A stretch of 64,000 nt of DNA from Ascarosepion bandense (taxonomy: Eukaryota > Mollusca > Cephalopoda > Sepiida > Sepiidae). Under the pieces are notes generated by a model. The model saw only the letters and a program-made list of their open reading frames with translations, had not been told where the DNA came from and made no database searches. Both the position numbers and the translations under genes were made by a program. Below, piece after piece: positions 42,712-52,984 of this stretch (position 1 is its first letter; every line of letters begins with the position of its first letter). Location: positions 6,472,501 through 6,536,500 of the forward strand of contig JBBBDQ010000346.1 in assembly GCA_037127315.1 (NCBI GenBank), read 5' to 3'.

Positions 42712-42726
42712 TTGGTAATATGGGCG
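42645..42726 (+). promoter_or_regulatory. -1 ribosomal frameshift signal (slippery site, hairpin, possible pseudoknot)
   Basis: GGGAAAC at 42645-42651 is read G GGA AAC in the Gag frame, fitting X XXY YYZ. After an 8-nt spacer, 42660-42668 (TCCGTTCGT) pairs perfectly with 42679-42687 (ACGAACGGA), a 9-bp stem with a 10-nt loop. Loop bases CGCCCA (42673-42678) are complementary to TGGGCG at 42721-42726, so an H-type pseudoknot is possible. The -1 frame has no stop from here into protease. Geometry matches known retroelement frameshift sites; activity is inferred. Confidence 0.8.
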
Positions 42727-44684
42727 CGCCAAATTCCATCTTTATTAGAATAGAACGTAGACCTTATAGGGCATTGGTAGATACGGGAGCAGAGGTATCG
42801 GTTATAAGCTGTAGGGTATTTAAAAAATTGCGACTGGGACTTGAACTGCAAAAGAGGGACATTAAACTTCGAACTGCGAATGGATCCCCGTTATACGTTG
42901 AAGGCCTTTGTCGTCTACAGGTCCAGATAGGAAGTAGGTCCATACCCCATGATATTTTAGTCGTGAAAAATCTCAATAGAAACGTTATACTTGGCCGAGA
43001 TTGGCTGATGCAGAACGGGGTGAGAATGTATTTCGATTTGGGGGCATTGAAGATTGGTGAAGAATACGTGGCATTAGAGGAGGATGTTCATATTTCCTCT
43101 ATTGTTAGGTTAGCTCAAAAAGTAACATTAAGACCTCAACACCTGCATGCTTGTCTGGGATTAACCAGGCTGAGAAATGGACGTGGCAAAGAATATGAAA
43201 TCGAACAGCTGAGTAGTGGATATGTTAGCAACTTATGTGGTATATCAGTAGCCAACGCAGTTGTAAAAATGCCAAAGTCTCGTAAGTTTCAGTTGCTGAT
43301 AATGAATAACACTAACCAGACAATCACTTTGAGACGGGGGTGTCCGCTGGCTAAATTGGAAAGGGCAGGTAATATTACTGAAATTACTATGCCCGATAAA
43401 CAAAATAATAAAAGTCCTGATGTAGATTTGGAACAGGTACATGTACCGGAGGAATTCAAGCCTGAAATTAACAAATTGCTAAAAAGAAATAGGGACATGT
43501 TCGTTAGTGACGACAAGAACCTGGGCAGAACCGATACTGTGGAGATGCGTATCGATACTGGAACGCATGAGCCCATAAGAAAACGCCCATATCGCACACC
43601 CCTCAAACAAAGAAAGACAATGGATTCAGCAATCGACGAAATGATGCAGGCAGGTGTAATTGAGAGATCCAATAGCCCGTGGGGTTTCCCAGTAGTTTTA
43701 GTAGAGAAGAAAGACGGTGGTAAGAGATTTTGTGTAGACTTTAGAGCACTTAATAAGATTACAAAGAAATATGCTCGACCTCTTCCTGTCATCGATGATA
43801 TACTGGCATCACTTGGTTCGGCAAGGTACTTTTCGAAGCTTGATTTAAAATCAGGGTACTGGCAAGTTAAGCTTCATGATGATGACAAAGAAAAAAGTGC
43901 ATTCACCTGCCACAAGGGTCTGTTTCATTTTAATGTTATGCCATTTGGACTTGCAAACGCACCCGGCATCTTCCAGGAATTAATGTCAGTTGTTTTACAG
44001 GGACAGGAAGATTTTGCTCTGGCATATTTAGATGATATTCTGATATTTTCAAATACGGTGGAAGATCATTTAAAACATATAGACACAGTCTTGAGTAGTC
44101 TACGTAAGCACAACCTTAAACTGAAGCCAGCTAAGTGTGAGTTCTTTAAGAAAGAGACCCAATACCTGGGGTTCAAGATAAGTGAAGAGGGAATACAACC
44201 AGACCTCAATAAAGTCAAGGCTATAAAGTCAGTTTCTACTCCAACCACTGTTAGGCAAGTAAGAGCTTTTATTGGGATGACCTCATACTATCGCCGCTTT
44301 ATTAGAAATTTCTCTGATATAGCCGAACCGCTGGTCAATTTGACAAGGAAATATGCACGATACCAATGGGACGATGCTTGCCAAACCGCTTTCGATACAC
44401 TAAAAACGAAACTCGCGGAGATGGTAACACTAGCCTATCCCAACCCAAATAAGGCGTATAGGTTATATACTGACGCATCCGATCAATCGATTGGCGCATG
44501 CCTATCCCAGGTGGTGTACGATAAGGAAAATAGGAAGGATGTAGAAAAACCAATTTATTTATTGTCCCATAAATTAAGTGACACACAAACGAGGTGGTCA
44601 ACTATAGAGAAAGAGGCTTATGCCATACACTATGCTCTTCAAAAACTGAATCACTACCTGCATGGCGCAACATTCACAATATAA
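42645..44684 (+). CDS. pol: Pol, first part: protease, reverse transcriptase, start of RNase H
   Basis: Made as Gag-Pol by frameshift; the frame is open from the slippery site, and the first ATG in it is at 42720. Counting from that ATG: aspartic protease with LVDTGAEVSV (D21) and the second-half motif VILGRDWL (89-96); RT with the YLDD catalytic box at 436-439 inside AYLDDILIFS and upstream VDFRALN and LDLKSGYWQV; then RNase H with YTDASD (catalytic D585). The frame stops at a TAA (44682-44684) before the RNase H block TDHRPLEHL. Upstream residues all look intact. Confidence 0.9.
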   Translation, partial: GKRQRSVRATPNERNKTVPTHIVGNMGAPNSIFIRIERRPYRALVDTGAEVSVISCRVFKKLRLGLELQKRDIKLRTANGSPLYVEGLCRLQVQIGSRSIPHDILVVKNLNRNVILGRDWLMQNGVRMYFDLGALKIGEEYVALEEDVHISSIVRLAQKVTLRPQHLHACLGLTRLRNGRGKEYEIEQLSSGYVSNLCGISVANAVVKMPKSRKFQLLIMNNTNQTITLRRGCPLAKLERAGNITEITMPDKQNNKSPDVDLEQVHVPEEFKPEINKLLKRNRDMFVSDDKNLGRTDTVEMRIDTGTHEPIRKRPYRTPLKQRKTMDSAIDEMMQAGVIERSNSPWGFPVVLVEKKDGGKRFCVDFRALNKITKKYARPLPVIDDILASLGSARYFSKLDLKSGYWQVKLHDDDKEKSAFTCHKGLFHFNVMPFGLANAPGIFQELMSVVLQGQEDFALAYLDDILIFSNTVEDHLKHIDTVLSSLRKHNLKLKPAKCEFFKKETQYLGFKISEEGIQPDLNKVKAIKSVSTPTTVRQVRAFIGMTSYYRRFIRNFSDIAEPLVNLTRKYARYQWDDACQTAFDTLKTKLAEMVTLAYPNPNKAYRLYTDASDQSIGACLSQVVYDKENRKDVEKPIYLLSHKLSDTQTRWSTIEKEAYAIHYALQKLNHYLHGATFTI

Positions 44685-46031
44685 ACTGATCATAGGCCCC
44701 TGGAGCACTTACTTAACTCGCCCATACAAAATAAGAAGATACAGACTTGGGCTCTGAGCATGTCTGGCTACAATTGCAGCATACAGTATCTTAAGGGTAA
44801 GGATAATGTTTGCGCGGATCTCTTATCACGCGCTGTTGATGTGAACGAAGACCATATTGCTTCTCCAGTAGATATAGATGATAGAAATTACTTGGTTAGT
44901 GTTATAAACTCCAACCTAATGGAGCCGGAAGAATTAGCAGCCCATAAAAATGTCGGAAATTCATCAGAGGCACCCGAACGGCCCACATTGAAAGGAATAG
45001 ACATAATCAGGGAGCAAGAATCAGACAAAAACATCTTAGACCTGAAGATTAGATTACGAAATGGTAGGGCTACCAAAGCAGAACAGAAGAGATATATAGT
45101 AATGGATGAGGTGGTGTACTATTTGTCTCAACCTGATGATGAACCCCTCATCAGGCTGTATGTACCATCTCACCTTAAAAAAAGGGTGCTAGTTCAATAC
45201 CATGATGACAGTGGCCATATGGGGGTGGATAAGACATTCCACTCAATAAAACAAAAGTATTTCTGGCCTTGTTTACTTAGAGAAATAAATGATTTCGTAG
45301 GTAAATGTATCCCGTGTCAGACAAGAAACCTAAAGAGGCAGCAACCCCACATACAGGAATGTGACTTCCCTCCTTTTCCTTTCGCAAAGGTTGCTTTAGA
45401 TGTCTTAGGACCCTACCCAAAGACCCATTCAGGTAACCAATACATAGTTACATTCATAGATATGTACAGTGGTTGGCCGGAGGCATTTGCGGTTCCTAAC
45501 AAGAAGGCAGAAACAGTGGTGCATCTCTTAGTTGACGAAATCTTCCCCAGATTTGGGACACCACTTCAGCTTTTAACTGATAATGGGCCAGAAAATGTCA
45601 ACAGGGTAATGAAAAAGACATTAGAAGACCTAAATGTACACCATGTGACAACTTCTTTTTATCACCCCCAGAGCAACGGTAAGGTTGAGAGGTTTCACAG
45701 AACAATGCATGATGTTCTAGCAAAAAAAATCGGCAACAACGAACAGTCGTGGGATGTTTACATTAACCAAATGTTGGCGGCTATCCGGTTTCATGTGAGC
45801 GAAACCACTAAGTTTTCACCGTATTACTTGCTCTACAACAGGGATGTTATTTTGCCCTTGGACAATATACTGAGGCCTCGTCGCATATATTATGGTGATG
45901 AGCATCACCAAATTGCACTACAGGAAACGAACATTGAAAGTTACAGAAACTTAAAAAAAAAAAAAAAAAAAAAAAAAGAACATTATGAAAATTCCACAAT
46001 GGACACGAACATTGTTGGGTTGCCGATGTAG
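44685..46031 (+). pseudogene. Pol, second part: RNase H end and integrase
   Basis: Same frame as the first part, directly after the stop. Starts TDHRPLEHLLNSP (RNase H end), with an ATG only at 44760. Integrase: zinc-binding HHCC with H at 45201 and 45216 and C at 45306 and 45315; catalytic D at 45399, D at 45579 and E at 45687 with exactly 35 residues between the last two (DD35E). Near the C-terminus an A25 run (45953-45977) encodes eight lysines, followed by EHYENSTMDTNIVG and an early stop. A C-terminal GPY/F-type or chromodomain is not seen. It can only be translated if the TAA is read through or if initiation is internal. Confidence 0.85.
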
Positions 46032-46166
46032 GCTCCCCTATATATTTTTTTTTGTTTTGTTTGTTTCGGCGTGCACATGTTTTGTACAATTGTCGGGCTT
46101 GTGTGGCATGGGGGGTGTGTGAGGGTGTTGCGCTTAAAATGTTCTTAGGTGAACATTTTGGAAAAT

Positions 46167-46180
46167 GGGAGGGCGAGGAG
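46167..46180 (+). promoter_or_regulatory. Polypurine tract
   Basis: GGGAGGGCGAGGAG abuts the 3' LTR and would prime plus-strand DNA synthesis. A single C interrupts it. Confidence 0.75.
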
Positions 46181-46663
46181 TGTAATATAGCAATCTGGCC
46201 CCACCCGAGGAAGGTTGATGCAAGCGATGGTGTTTCCCGTCGGTGAAGGGGTCGGCGAACGACAAGACAGGTGTTTGAGAAATACATCCTGTCGGGGCCT
46301 GGAGCGGATGTCGTTTGACCTTATTTCCGACAGCGGCGGAAATGACTACGGAGGCAAACAGAACAGGTGTCTCTTGGAATTACGTGGGCGTTGCGTGGGC
46401 GAGGCAAAACCGGAAGGAAAGTCCCGGTTCTAGAAGACTATAAAAAGACCTCGACACACGGATTCGCCAGCAGAGAACGGCCAGTGGAAGCAGAGAGACA
46501 CCACAGGCAAGACTACACTCCCGTCGACCCATTCTATGTGCGCTCTCACTCTTCCATTCTCTATTCCACACGGGTTCGTCGTCAAGAATAAAAATATAAC
46601 CTTATATTTTTATATATGCGTGTTCTCGTTATTTTGTCGTCGTACGGCGATATATAACATACG
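46181..46663 (+). repeat. 3' LTR
   Basis: Offset 4959 bp from the 5' LTR; same start TGTAATATAGC and same AACATACG end. Both LTRs encode the same short spurious frames, consistent with identity. Confidence 0.9.
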
Positions 46664-46695
46664 GAAAAGGCTGGAATAGATAGGAAAAGGCTGGA

Positions 46696-46768
<73 letters not shown>

Positions 46769-46787
46769 AAGAAAGAAAAAGACTGGA

Positions 46788-46822
<35 letters not shown>

Positions 46823-46823
46823 T

Positions 46824-46863
<40 letters not shown>

Positions 46864-46903
46864 GAAAAGACTGAAATAGATAGATAGATAGGAAAAGACT
46901 GAA

Positions 46904-46947
<44 letters not shown>

Positions 46948-46995
46948 GAAAAGACTGAAATAGATAGATAGATAGATAGATAGGAAAAGACTGAA

Positions 46996-47047
<52 letters not shown>

Positions 47048-47058
47048 GAAAAGACTAA

Positions 47059-47102
<44 letters not shown>

Positions 47103-47114
47103 GACAAGACTGAA

Positions 47115-47155
<41 letters not shown>

Positions 47156-47170
47156 GAGGAAAAGACTGAA

Positions 47171-47218
<48 letters not shown>

Positions 47219-47230
47219 GAAAAGACTGAA

Positions 47231-47277
<47 letters not shown>

Positions 47278-47279
47278 CT

Positions 47280-47320
<41 letters not shown>

Positions 47321-47372
47321 GAAAAGACTGAAATAGATAGATAGATAGATAGATAGATAGGAAAAGACTGAA

Positions 47373-47430
<58 letters not shown>
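46664..47430. repeat. Compound GATA minisatellite
   Basis: About 14 blocks of (GATA)3-14 separated by a 16-bp spacer GGAAAAGACTGAAATA (variants GGCTGGAATA, GACAAGACTG). One block contains GATACTGATAG. The long minus-strand frame (YLSIYLSI) is an artefact of a 4-bp period lacking stops in that phase. Confidence 0.95.
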
Positions 47431-47431
<1 letters not shown>

Positions 47432-48344
47432 TGTTTGTACTTCAGAATAATTATATTATAAATTGCAAACTTACTTTGGCTTTCCATTCCCTTATATTTT
47501 GGAGACATTTTAAATGGTTGTCGTATCCTTTTTCTGATAAAACACAATGTTGAAATTCATATTTTAATCAGCCGGTGTAAATAAACTTGCTATTTGTTTA
47601 TGGAATTAATACATTCTTTACATAGTATAAAGTTCATGAGACAAAGACCAGAAATGAACCTGATCCAGAAACTCTCTTATACGAGAAGAAAAAATACACT
47701 AATTAATCATGGACATGTGCATGTACACGGATATGAGATGTTTTAAGCTGAGCGTGTTATGTTTCTGTCTCCATCTTGGAAACAGTCTCCATAGAAATGC
47801 TTTCATTGTAACACGAGGTGATAAATGCGGTGAGGTTTTAAGTTCAGCATATGGTCAGGCTAACTCCTCTGAAGTAGTGCATCTCGGTGGGTGAACACCA
47901 TGTAGTCCATCCACCCTAAAAATTGGAGAAAGAAATTGAATGCAATAAATTGAAGAAATATTTCTCCAGGTTGATCAACGATATAGAGAGAGGTTGGGGG
48001 ATAGACGAAGAGGAAGAGAGAGTGAGAGAGAGAAACACACGCACACTGAAAGATGTATTTCTTAAACTGGTTAATCTTAAGTTGGTTAATCTTCAGTTGG
48101 TTAATCTGCCTTTTAATCTTTAGCCTTAATATTATAGTCACCAGGAACTATGACATCGTTGAAGATGAAGACCCTTGCTTTGTTTTCTTTTGTTTTGTTT
48201 TCAACAACGGTGACCCTCAAGGTCAACATCTGTTTAGATGAATATATGCAACAAGATGGCTATTATTATTATTATTATTAATAATAATAATATCCTGTTT
48301 TATTTCTGTTCAGCACATTCCCTTAAACAAGGTATCTAAATTAA
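47431..48344. other. No gene recognised; small tandem repeats
   Basis: TTAAGTTGGTTAATC-type 15-bp units occur 3-4 times at 48062-48107. (ATT)n turning into (AAT)n at 48261-48292 forms a palindrome. Overlapping short frames at 47860-48141 lack any motif. Confidence 0.4.
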
Positions 48345-49034
48345 GACAATAGAAGGTTGCTGAAAAGTGTGACAAAAAAGGACTACAAATAAACTGCAAG
48401 AAATTCGAATGCATGGTCATCAGCAAAACGAGCAGCCTAAAATACTAATTACAGGTGTGGGATACTAAAATCAAGCAGGTACAAAAATTTAAATACCTGT
48501 TAGAAGACGGAAAATGCAACACAGAGATCCGAAGGTGAACCGGCATGGCGTAGGACGCATTTCAGAAGCTGGGTATTAAGAGACAGGAAAATTTCGCTAG
48601 AAACAAAGAAGAGATTACTGGATTGCTATGTGATGTCAGTTTTTCAATATGGCAGTGAATGCTGGAAAATCTCATCAGAGATGAAGGAAAAACTTGAAGC
48701 AAAAGCAATATGGTTCTACAGAAGGATACTTCGGATATCATGGATTGAGCATGTGAGCAATGGTAAGGTTTTGGAAAGGATGGAAACGAAAAGGAAATTA
48801 ATATTGACCATAAAGTGGGCTTGGAGAAACTGATACTGACAGGACAGATAGAGGAAAAAAAGGGACAGGGGAAAGCAATGGATAACATATTTGAAGGGCC
48901 TGGGCAGGTGGATGACAGAACGGGAATTGCGTGGTTACAGAAGAAAGCGTGCTAAGAACCACCAGGGATCGGGAGACGTGGAAAGCCATAATCGCCTACG
49001 TCCTGAAAGTATAAGACCCATAGAAGAAGAAGTA
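48345..49034 (+). pseudogene. LINE-A 3' copy, broken
   Basis: Reads CDKKGLQINCKKFECMVISK-like text at the start, then SVFQYGSECWKISSEMKEKL, ILRISWIEHVSNGKVLERME and the end CGCCTACGTCCTGAAAGTAT. A ~40-bp gap removes part of the SIRKRQLKF block near 48810. Stops and shifts in several places. Confidence 0.75.
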
Positions 49035-49089
49035 AATAACACACTGGCTCTCGTTACTTTAATGGAAATTGCTCGGACAAACTACATTC

Positions 49090-49365
49090 CTTGGTTTTGC
49101 CAGGCCTCACCTTCACGGGGCTAGAAGCGGCCATGTCCATTACATTGTAGCATACCACCCACATTCCTTTCATATACCAACTTTAACAGCTCCTTCCCGC
49201 GAACCACTGATCTGTGGAACCGAATCCCAATAGGATATTCCCGACATCACTAAAATCTTGGCCTGTTCAAGTCTCGAGTCAACCTTTATCTTCCCCTCTT
49301 ATTCATGTAAACTACCCCTTAACGCAACATTCTACCTCGAGTTACCCCAAGTCTTGTTTTGGGTG
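49090..49365 (+). pseudogene. LINE-D: C-terminal end of another LINE
   Basis: One frame gives TNFNSSFPRTTDLWNRIPIG followed by NLGLFKSRVNLYLPLLF, the TS.LWN.LP / FK..V..YL ending shared by Jockey/CR1-group elements but clearly distinct from LINE-B. It lies between LINE-A and LINE-B copies. Confidence 0.55.
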
Positions 49366-49649
49366 GACCACCCTGAAAAATGAAATTTCTCTATCATTGT
49401 GTTTACACAAAATTATGATGATACATCACGCGTACAGTGTTTCTATTTTTTATATTGATAATACTCTCTTAATATAACATCGATATAATCTCTTGGGTTG
49501 GTGATTAGTTCTACACAGTACAATTTTTTTTAACCTCATGTTGTTAGGGGCTGTCTGGAAACCTTATTATGATTGCTTGTTCAATTATGTATTACAAGTG
49601 AAATGTACATTTAAAAGGGGCCATATTTTGTAAAATCTTCGTGATAATA

Positions 49650-50690
49650 TATTTTATACGCGGGTTTCCCCCAAGGCTCTATCCTAGGCCCTACGCTCTT
49701 TCTAATCTACATCAATGATCTCCCCGATGCCATAAGATCACAAGTAGGCATGTACGCCGATGATACCACAGTATACGCTCGCCTCGATAAAAAATCTGGT
49801 GTTGATGATAAGGCGAACCTCGCGACTGAGCTTGAAAGGACCACCAATTCGTGGTGGATTGGGGTAGGAAATGGCTCGTAAAATTCAATTCTTCCAAAAC
49901 GAAGCTGCTGTCAATTAACCACCACAGACGACCGCACCTCCCTCCCAATAGCATGGAACAGACATGCCTCCCAGAGAGTAAAACACTACGCCTGCTTGAC
50001 CTGACACTCTCAGCGGACTTCAAGTGGAATGACTACGTCGAATCCATTGCTAAATCCGCTGCCATGAAAGTTGGCTCTCTGTGCAGGGCCCGGAAATTCT
50101 TTCCGCCTGAATCTATCCTGTACTTATACAAATCTACCATCCGCCCGTGTTTTGAATACTGTTGCCACATCTGGTCGGGTGCCCCCTACTATTCTCCTCG
50201 GGCTTCTTGACAAAATACAGCGAAGAATCTTTTACTTGATTGATACCGATTTAGCTGACCGCCTGCAGTCACTCTCTCACCGGCGTGACGTGGCTTCCCT
50301 GTGCCTCTTCTGTAAATACTTTCATGGCTTTTGCTCTGATGAACTTAAATCACTAGTGCCCCCTAGGTGTGAGTTTGCATACTAGATTGACAACCAGGTC
50401 CCACCCTTTTACAGTGAAACCGATGAAATGTAACCGCAATTTCTACTCCAACAGCTTCTTTTCTCGCACTTCCCGCCTGTGGAATTCCCTTCCGCATGCT
50501 TGCTTCCCCGACGGATATAACTTCTAGGAGTTTAAATGTAAGGTCCATACACACCTCCTAACACACTAACCCTCCCATTCTCTCCAACTCTCCCCTTATG
50601 TACATCCTAACTCGTCTATCGCCTGTGTAATCCCCTGCGCTATAGTGGTAGTGGAACGCCTTGCTTGGGGTGACATGATTTTTTAAAAAA
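49650..50690 (+). pseudogene. LINE-B, longest copy (RT palm to 3' end)
   Basis: Blocks in order: [37 protein letters not shown] with the catalytic ADD; then [80 protein letters not shown]. Frame changes at about 49860 and 50180. The tail to ACGCCTTGCTTGGGGTGACA and an A/T run is complete. Endonuclease and the N-terminal RT are absent, typical 5' truncation. Confidence 0.85.
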
Positions 50691-50731
50691 TTCCTATTAT
50701 TTGACAGATATATTTTGATGTTCTCTCAGCC

Positions 50732-50767
<36 letters not shown>

Positions 50768-50938
50768 TTTGTGATTTTTCATCATATTTTGATTTCTGCT
50801 ATGTTTGCACTACCTACCAAGTCTGCGGGAAGACCTAAGGCAGGTCGTGGTTGTCGTTATGGCTCCATTTCATTTTTTTCTATCTCCTCTATTATCCCTA
50901 GCGCCACATAGATAAAGTTCTCCTCAAAGACAACTTTT

Positions 50939-50985
<47 letters not shown>

Positions 50986-51620
50986 TCCTTTGATTTCTGT
51001 GATATATATATTTCCTTCGTGTTTCCAGCGAGAGACTTAAGGTTATAAATGACTTTTTCCACTGATCATTTTTGTAAAAAAGGTATTTCTGAAGTCCTAT
51101 TATGTAGCTACCAATACCAAATCGCTAAAACGTAGCACGTTATAAATAAAAAGGCCACAAACTTTAAAAAAATGAACTTTTTCCATCAAAATGTTTATAT
51201 TATTATTACGAGGAAAGATCAAAGTATTTTTTAATTATTTTTAAAAAAAAATCAATTTCTTCTAATACGTTCGAAATTTTGGAAGAAATCTTGTTTTTAT
51301 TTAATTAGCAGGTAAACAAATCGTTACGAAGGTTTACAATGGAAAACTTAATAATACATAATTCAGTTTTTTTTTTGTTTTTTTTTTTTCGGTGACAAAC
51401 ACATAAATTTGGAAATTCTGGTAAAAATCAAATAGTTGTCAGATTTTAATGAAACTTTCAGGACTTATTCACATATAAATTAAATTATTTTTGAAATTAT
51501 TATTGTTTATAAATTTTGTTAAGAATCTTTTTTATTAGTGAAACGCTGGACTCATTGGAGAATGTAAGTCATTTATTATTTTTGAAAGATTTTGCCTCTG
51601 TTTTCGAAAATCTTCTTCCA
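50691..51620. other. Spacer with TA and ATT microsatellites
   Basis: TA at 50732-50769 and (ATT)n at 50940-50986; otherwise AT-rich with T runs. No gene. Confidence 0.5.
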
Positions 51621-52103
51621 ATCAGTCAGTTGAGTGCCATACGTGATACACGCTTGGGCAATCATGTCTCGACAGAGACATGACTGACTGGGCAGAAGAT
51701 TATCCCTGCAGTAGGTTGCCATTGCTTTCTGCGGTAGACTGGTTGCCGACCAAGGCTATAGAACCCTATAGAACTGATTTGCTCTTTCAGATTACCATTA
51801 ATTGGAGTTCTGATAGAATAGCCATTCAGACAGTTAAGTGTCATACGTGGTACACTCTCGGCTGGGTAGAAGATGTTCCTGCAGTAGGTTGCTATAACAT
51901 CTACAGTAGACTGGTTGCCAGCCAAGGCTATAGAACCCAATCTGTCCTGTTATATAACCCTTAACTGGAAGGAATAGGCTGATTAATACCTTTCCCAAGG
52001 GTATTTACGCGTAAGTGAATGCAATGAATTTAGCTGGAATTCGAACTCGGCTCCTCGATTTCTCGTTCCGAGCCGATATCCAATGCACCACAACGCACAT
52101 CGG
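51621..52103 (-). mobile_element. SINE S1, two overlapping tails in tandem
   Basis: 51621-51770 is an S1 tail and centre; 51833-52103 is a second S1 with its own tail start, centre and full head to ACCACAACGCACAT. Both share GTAGACTGGTTGCCGACCAA-type blocks. Looks like one S1 inserted in or next to another in the same direction. Confidence 0.8.
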
Positions 52104-52984
52104 CCTAAAAAATGCAATATAACTATGATCTTATTTAATTTGCTCAGCTTTTAATAGTATTAATAAATATTATGATTTAAGGACATTATAGTCTGAAGAA
52201 ACAAATTCGATTAATAATTAAATTTTAAAGAATTGTTTTCATTTTTTTTAAAAATTATAATGATTCATAAAAATTCAAAATACTTTTAAAATACTTCAAC
52301 GATTTGTTCGGGTTAGTTTATAAAATTAATAAACGAAGATTATTTTTACTAAACGAAAATTTAAGAAATTACTCCAAATCGTTGTGCCTCCGTACTTTTA
52401 AAATATTTTTTGTTTATTTGAAGTATTTCTTTTTTGTATGGCAATTTCTGCGTAAATTAAAAGGACATGTATGTGAGAGTTTCTTCCCCTTACCCGAAAA
52501 AATTGTACAATTATCTTACATATAATCGCCATACACTTTTTTCTTTTCTTATCCATAAATCCGTCAACACATTCGGTGGAAGTGTCAAAAAATGTTTAAG
52601 AAATAGTTTTCATCTAAATGTCATGCTATGAATAAGTAATACTTGTGTAAATCAGATTAATTATATATTAAATTTGCTAATTTTCCAAAAATAATGTGTC
52701 ACAGATGTATGTTTTATTTTTGTAAGCTTTTTAAAACCGACAATTAACTTTTGTTTACAAATGTGTCGATCGCTCAAAAATGGCCGAAAAATTGGAAAAA
52801 TTAAAAAATTTAGATTCCAGTCAATATAATTTTTGCTTGAAGTACACCAAAGTATTGTGCTATCAAAAATAGTAAATTTAACCATTTACCTTTCAAAAAA
52901 AATAAATTCAAGAAAACTATATTTTTAAATATTCAATTTAAAATTAGTTATCGAAAATGAGTGGAGATATCTACCTTACATGTA
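52104..52984. other. No gene recognised
   Basis: AT-rich; a 73-residue plus frame (52304-52525) has no motif and AT-biased codons. Confidence 0.3.

Larger units (their letters stand above)
41222..46663 (+). mobile_element. Young Ty3/gypsy LTR retrotransposon
   Basis: About 5.44 kb: LTR, primer binding site, gag, pol (PR-RT-RNaseH-IN), polypurine tract, LTR. The LTRs appear identical, implying a recent insertion. Domain order PR-RT-RH-IN is Ty3/gypsy, and there is no env. Defects visible: one in-frame stop in RNase H (44682), no ATG before the conserved start of the Gag domain, and an A25 run near the integrase end. No target site duplication is evident; the left flank ends GATAG and the right begins GGAAAAGG, both parts of the same minisatellite unit. 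Confidence 0.95.

Noticed and set aside
42363..42851. 162-residue minus-strand frame over gag and pol
   Set aside because: Antisense shadow of the gypsy coding region.
46582..47547. 321-residue minus-strand open frame (YLSIYLS repeats)
   Set aside because: It is the translation of the GATA minisatellite; a 4-bp repeat without stops in that strand gives long frames in every phase.
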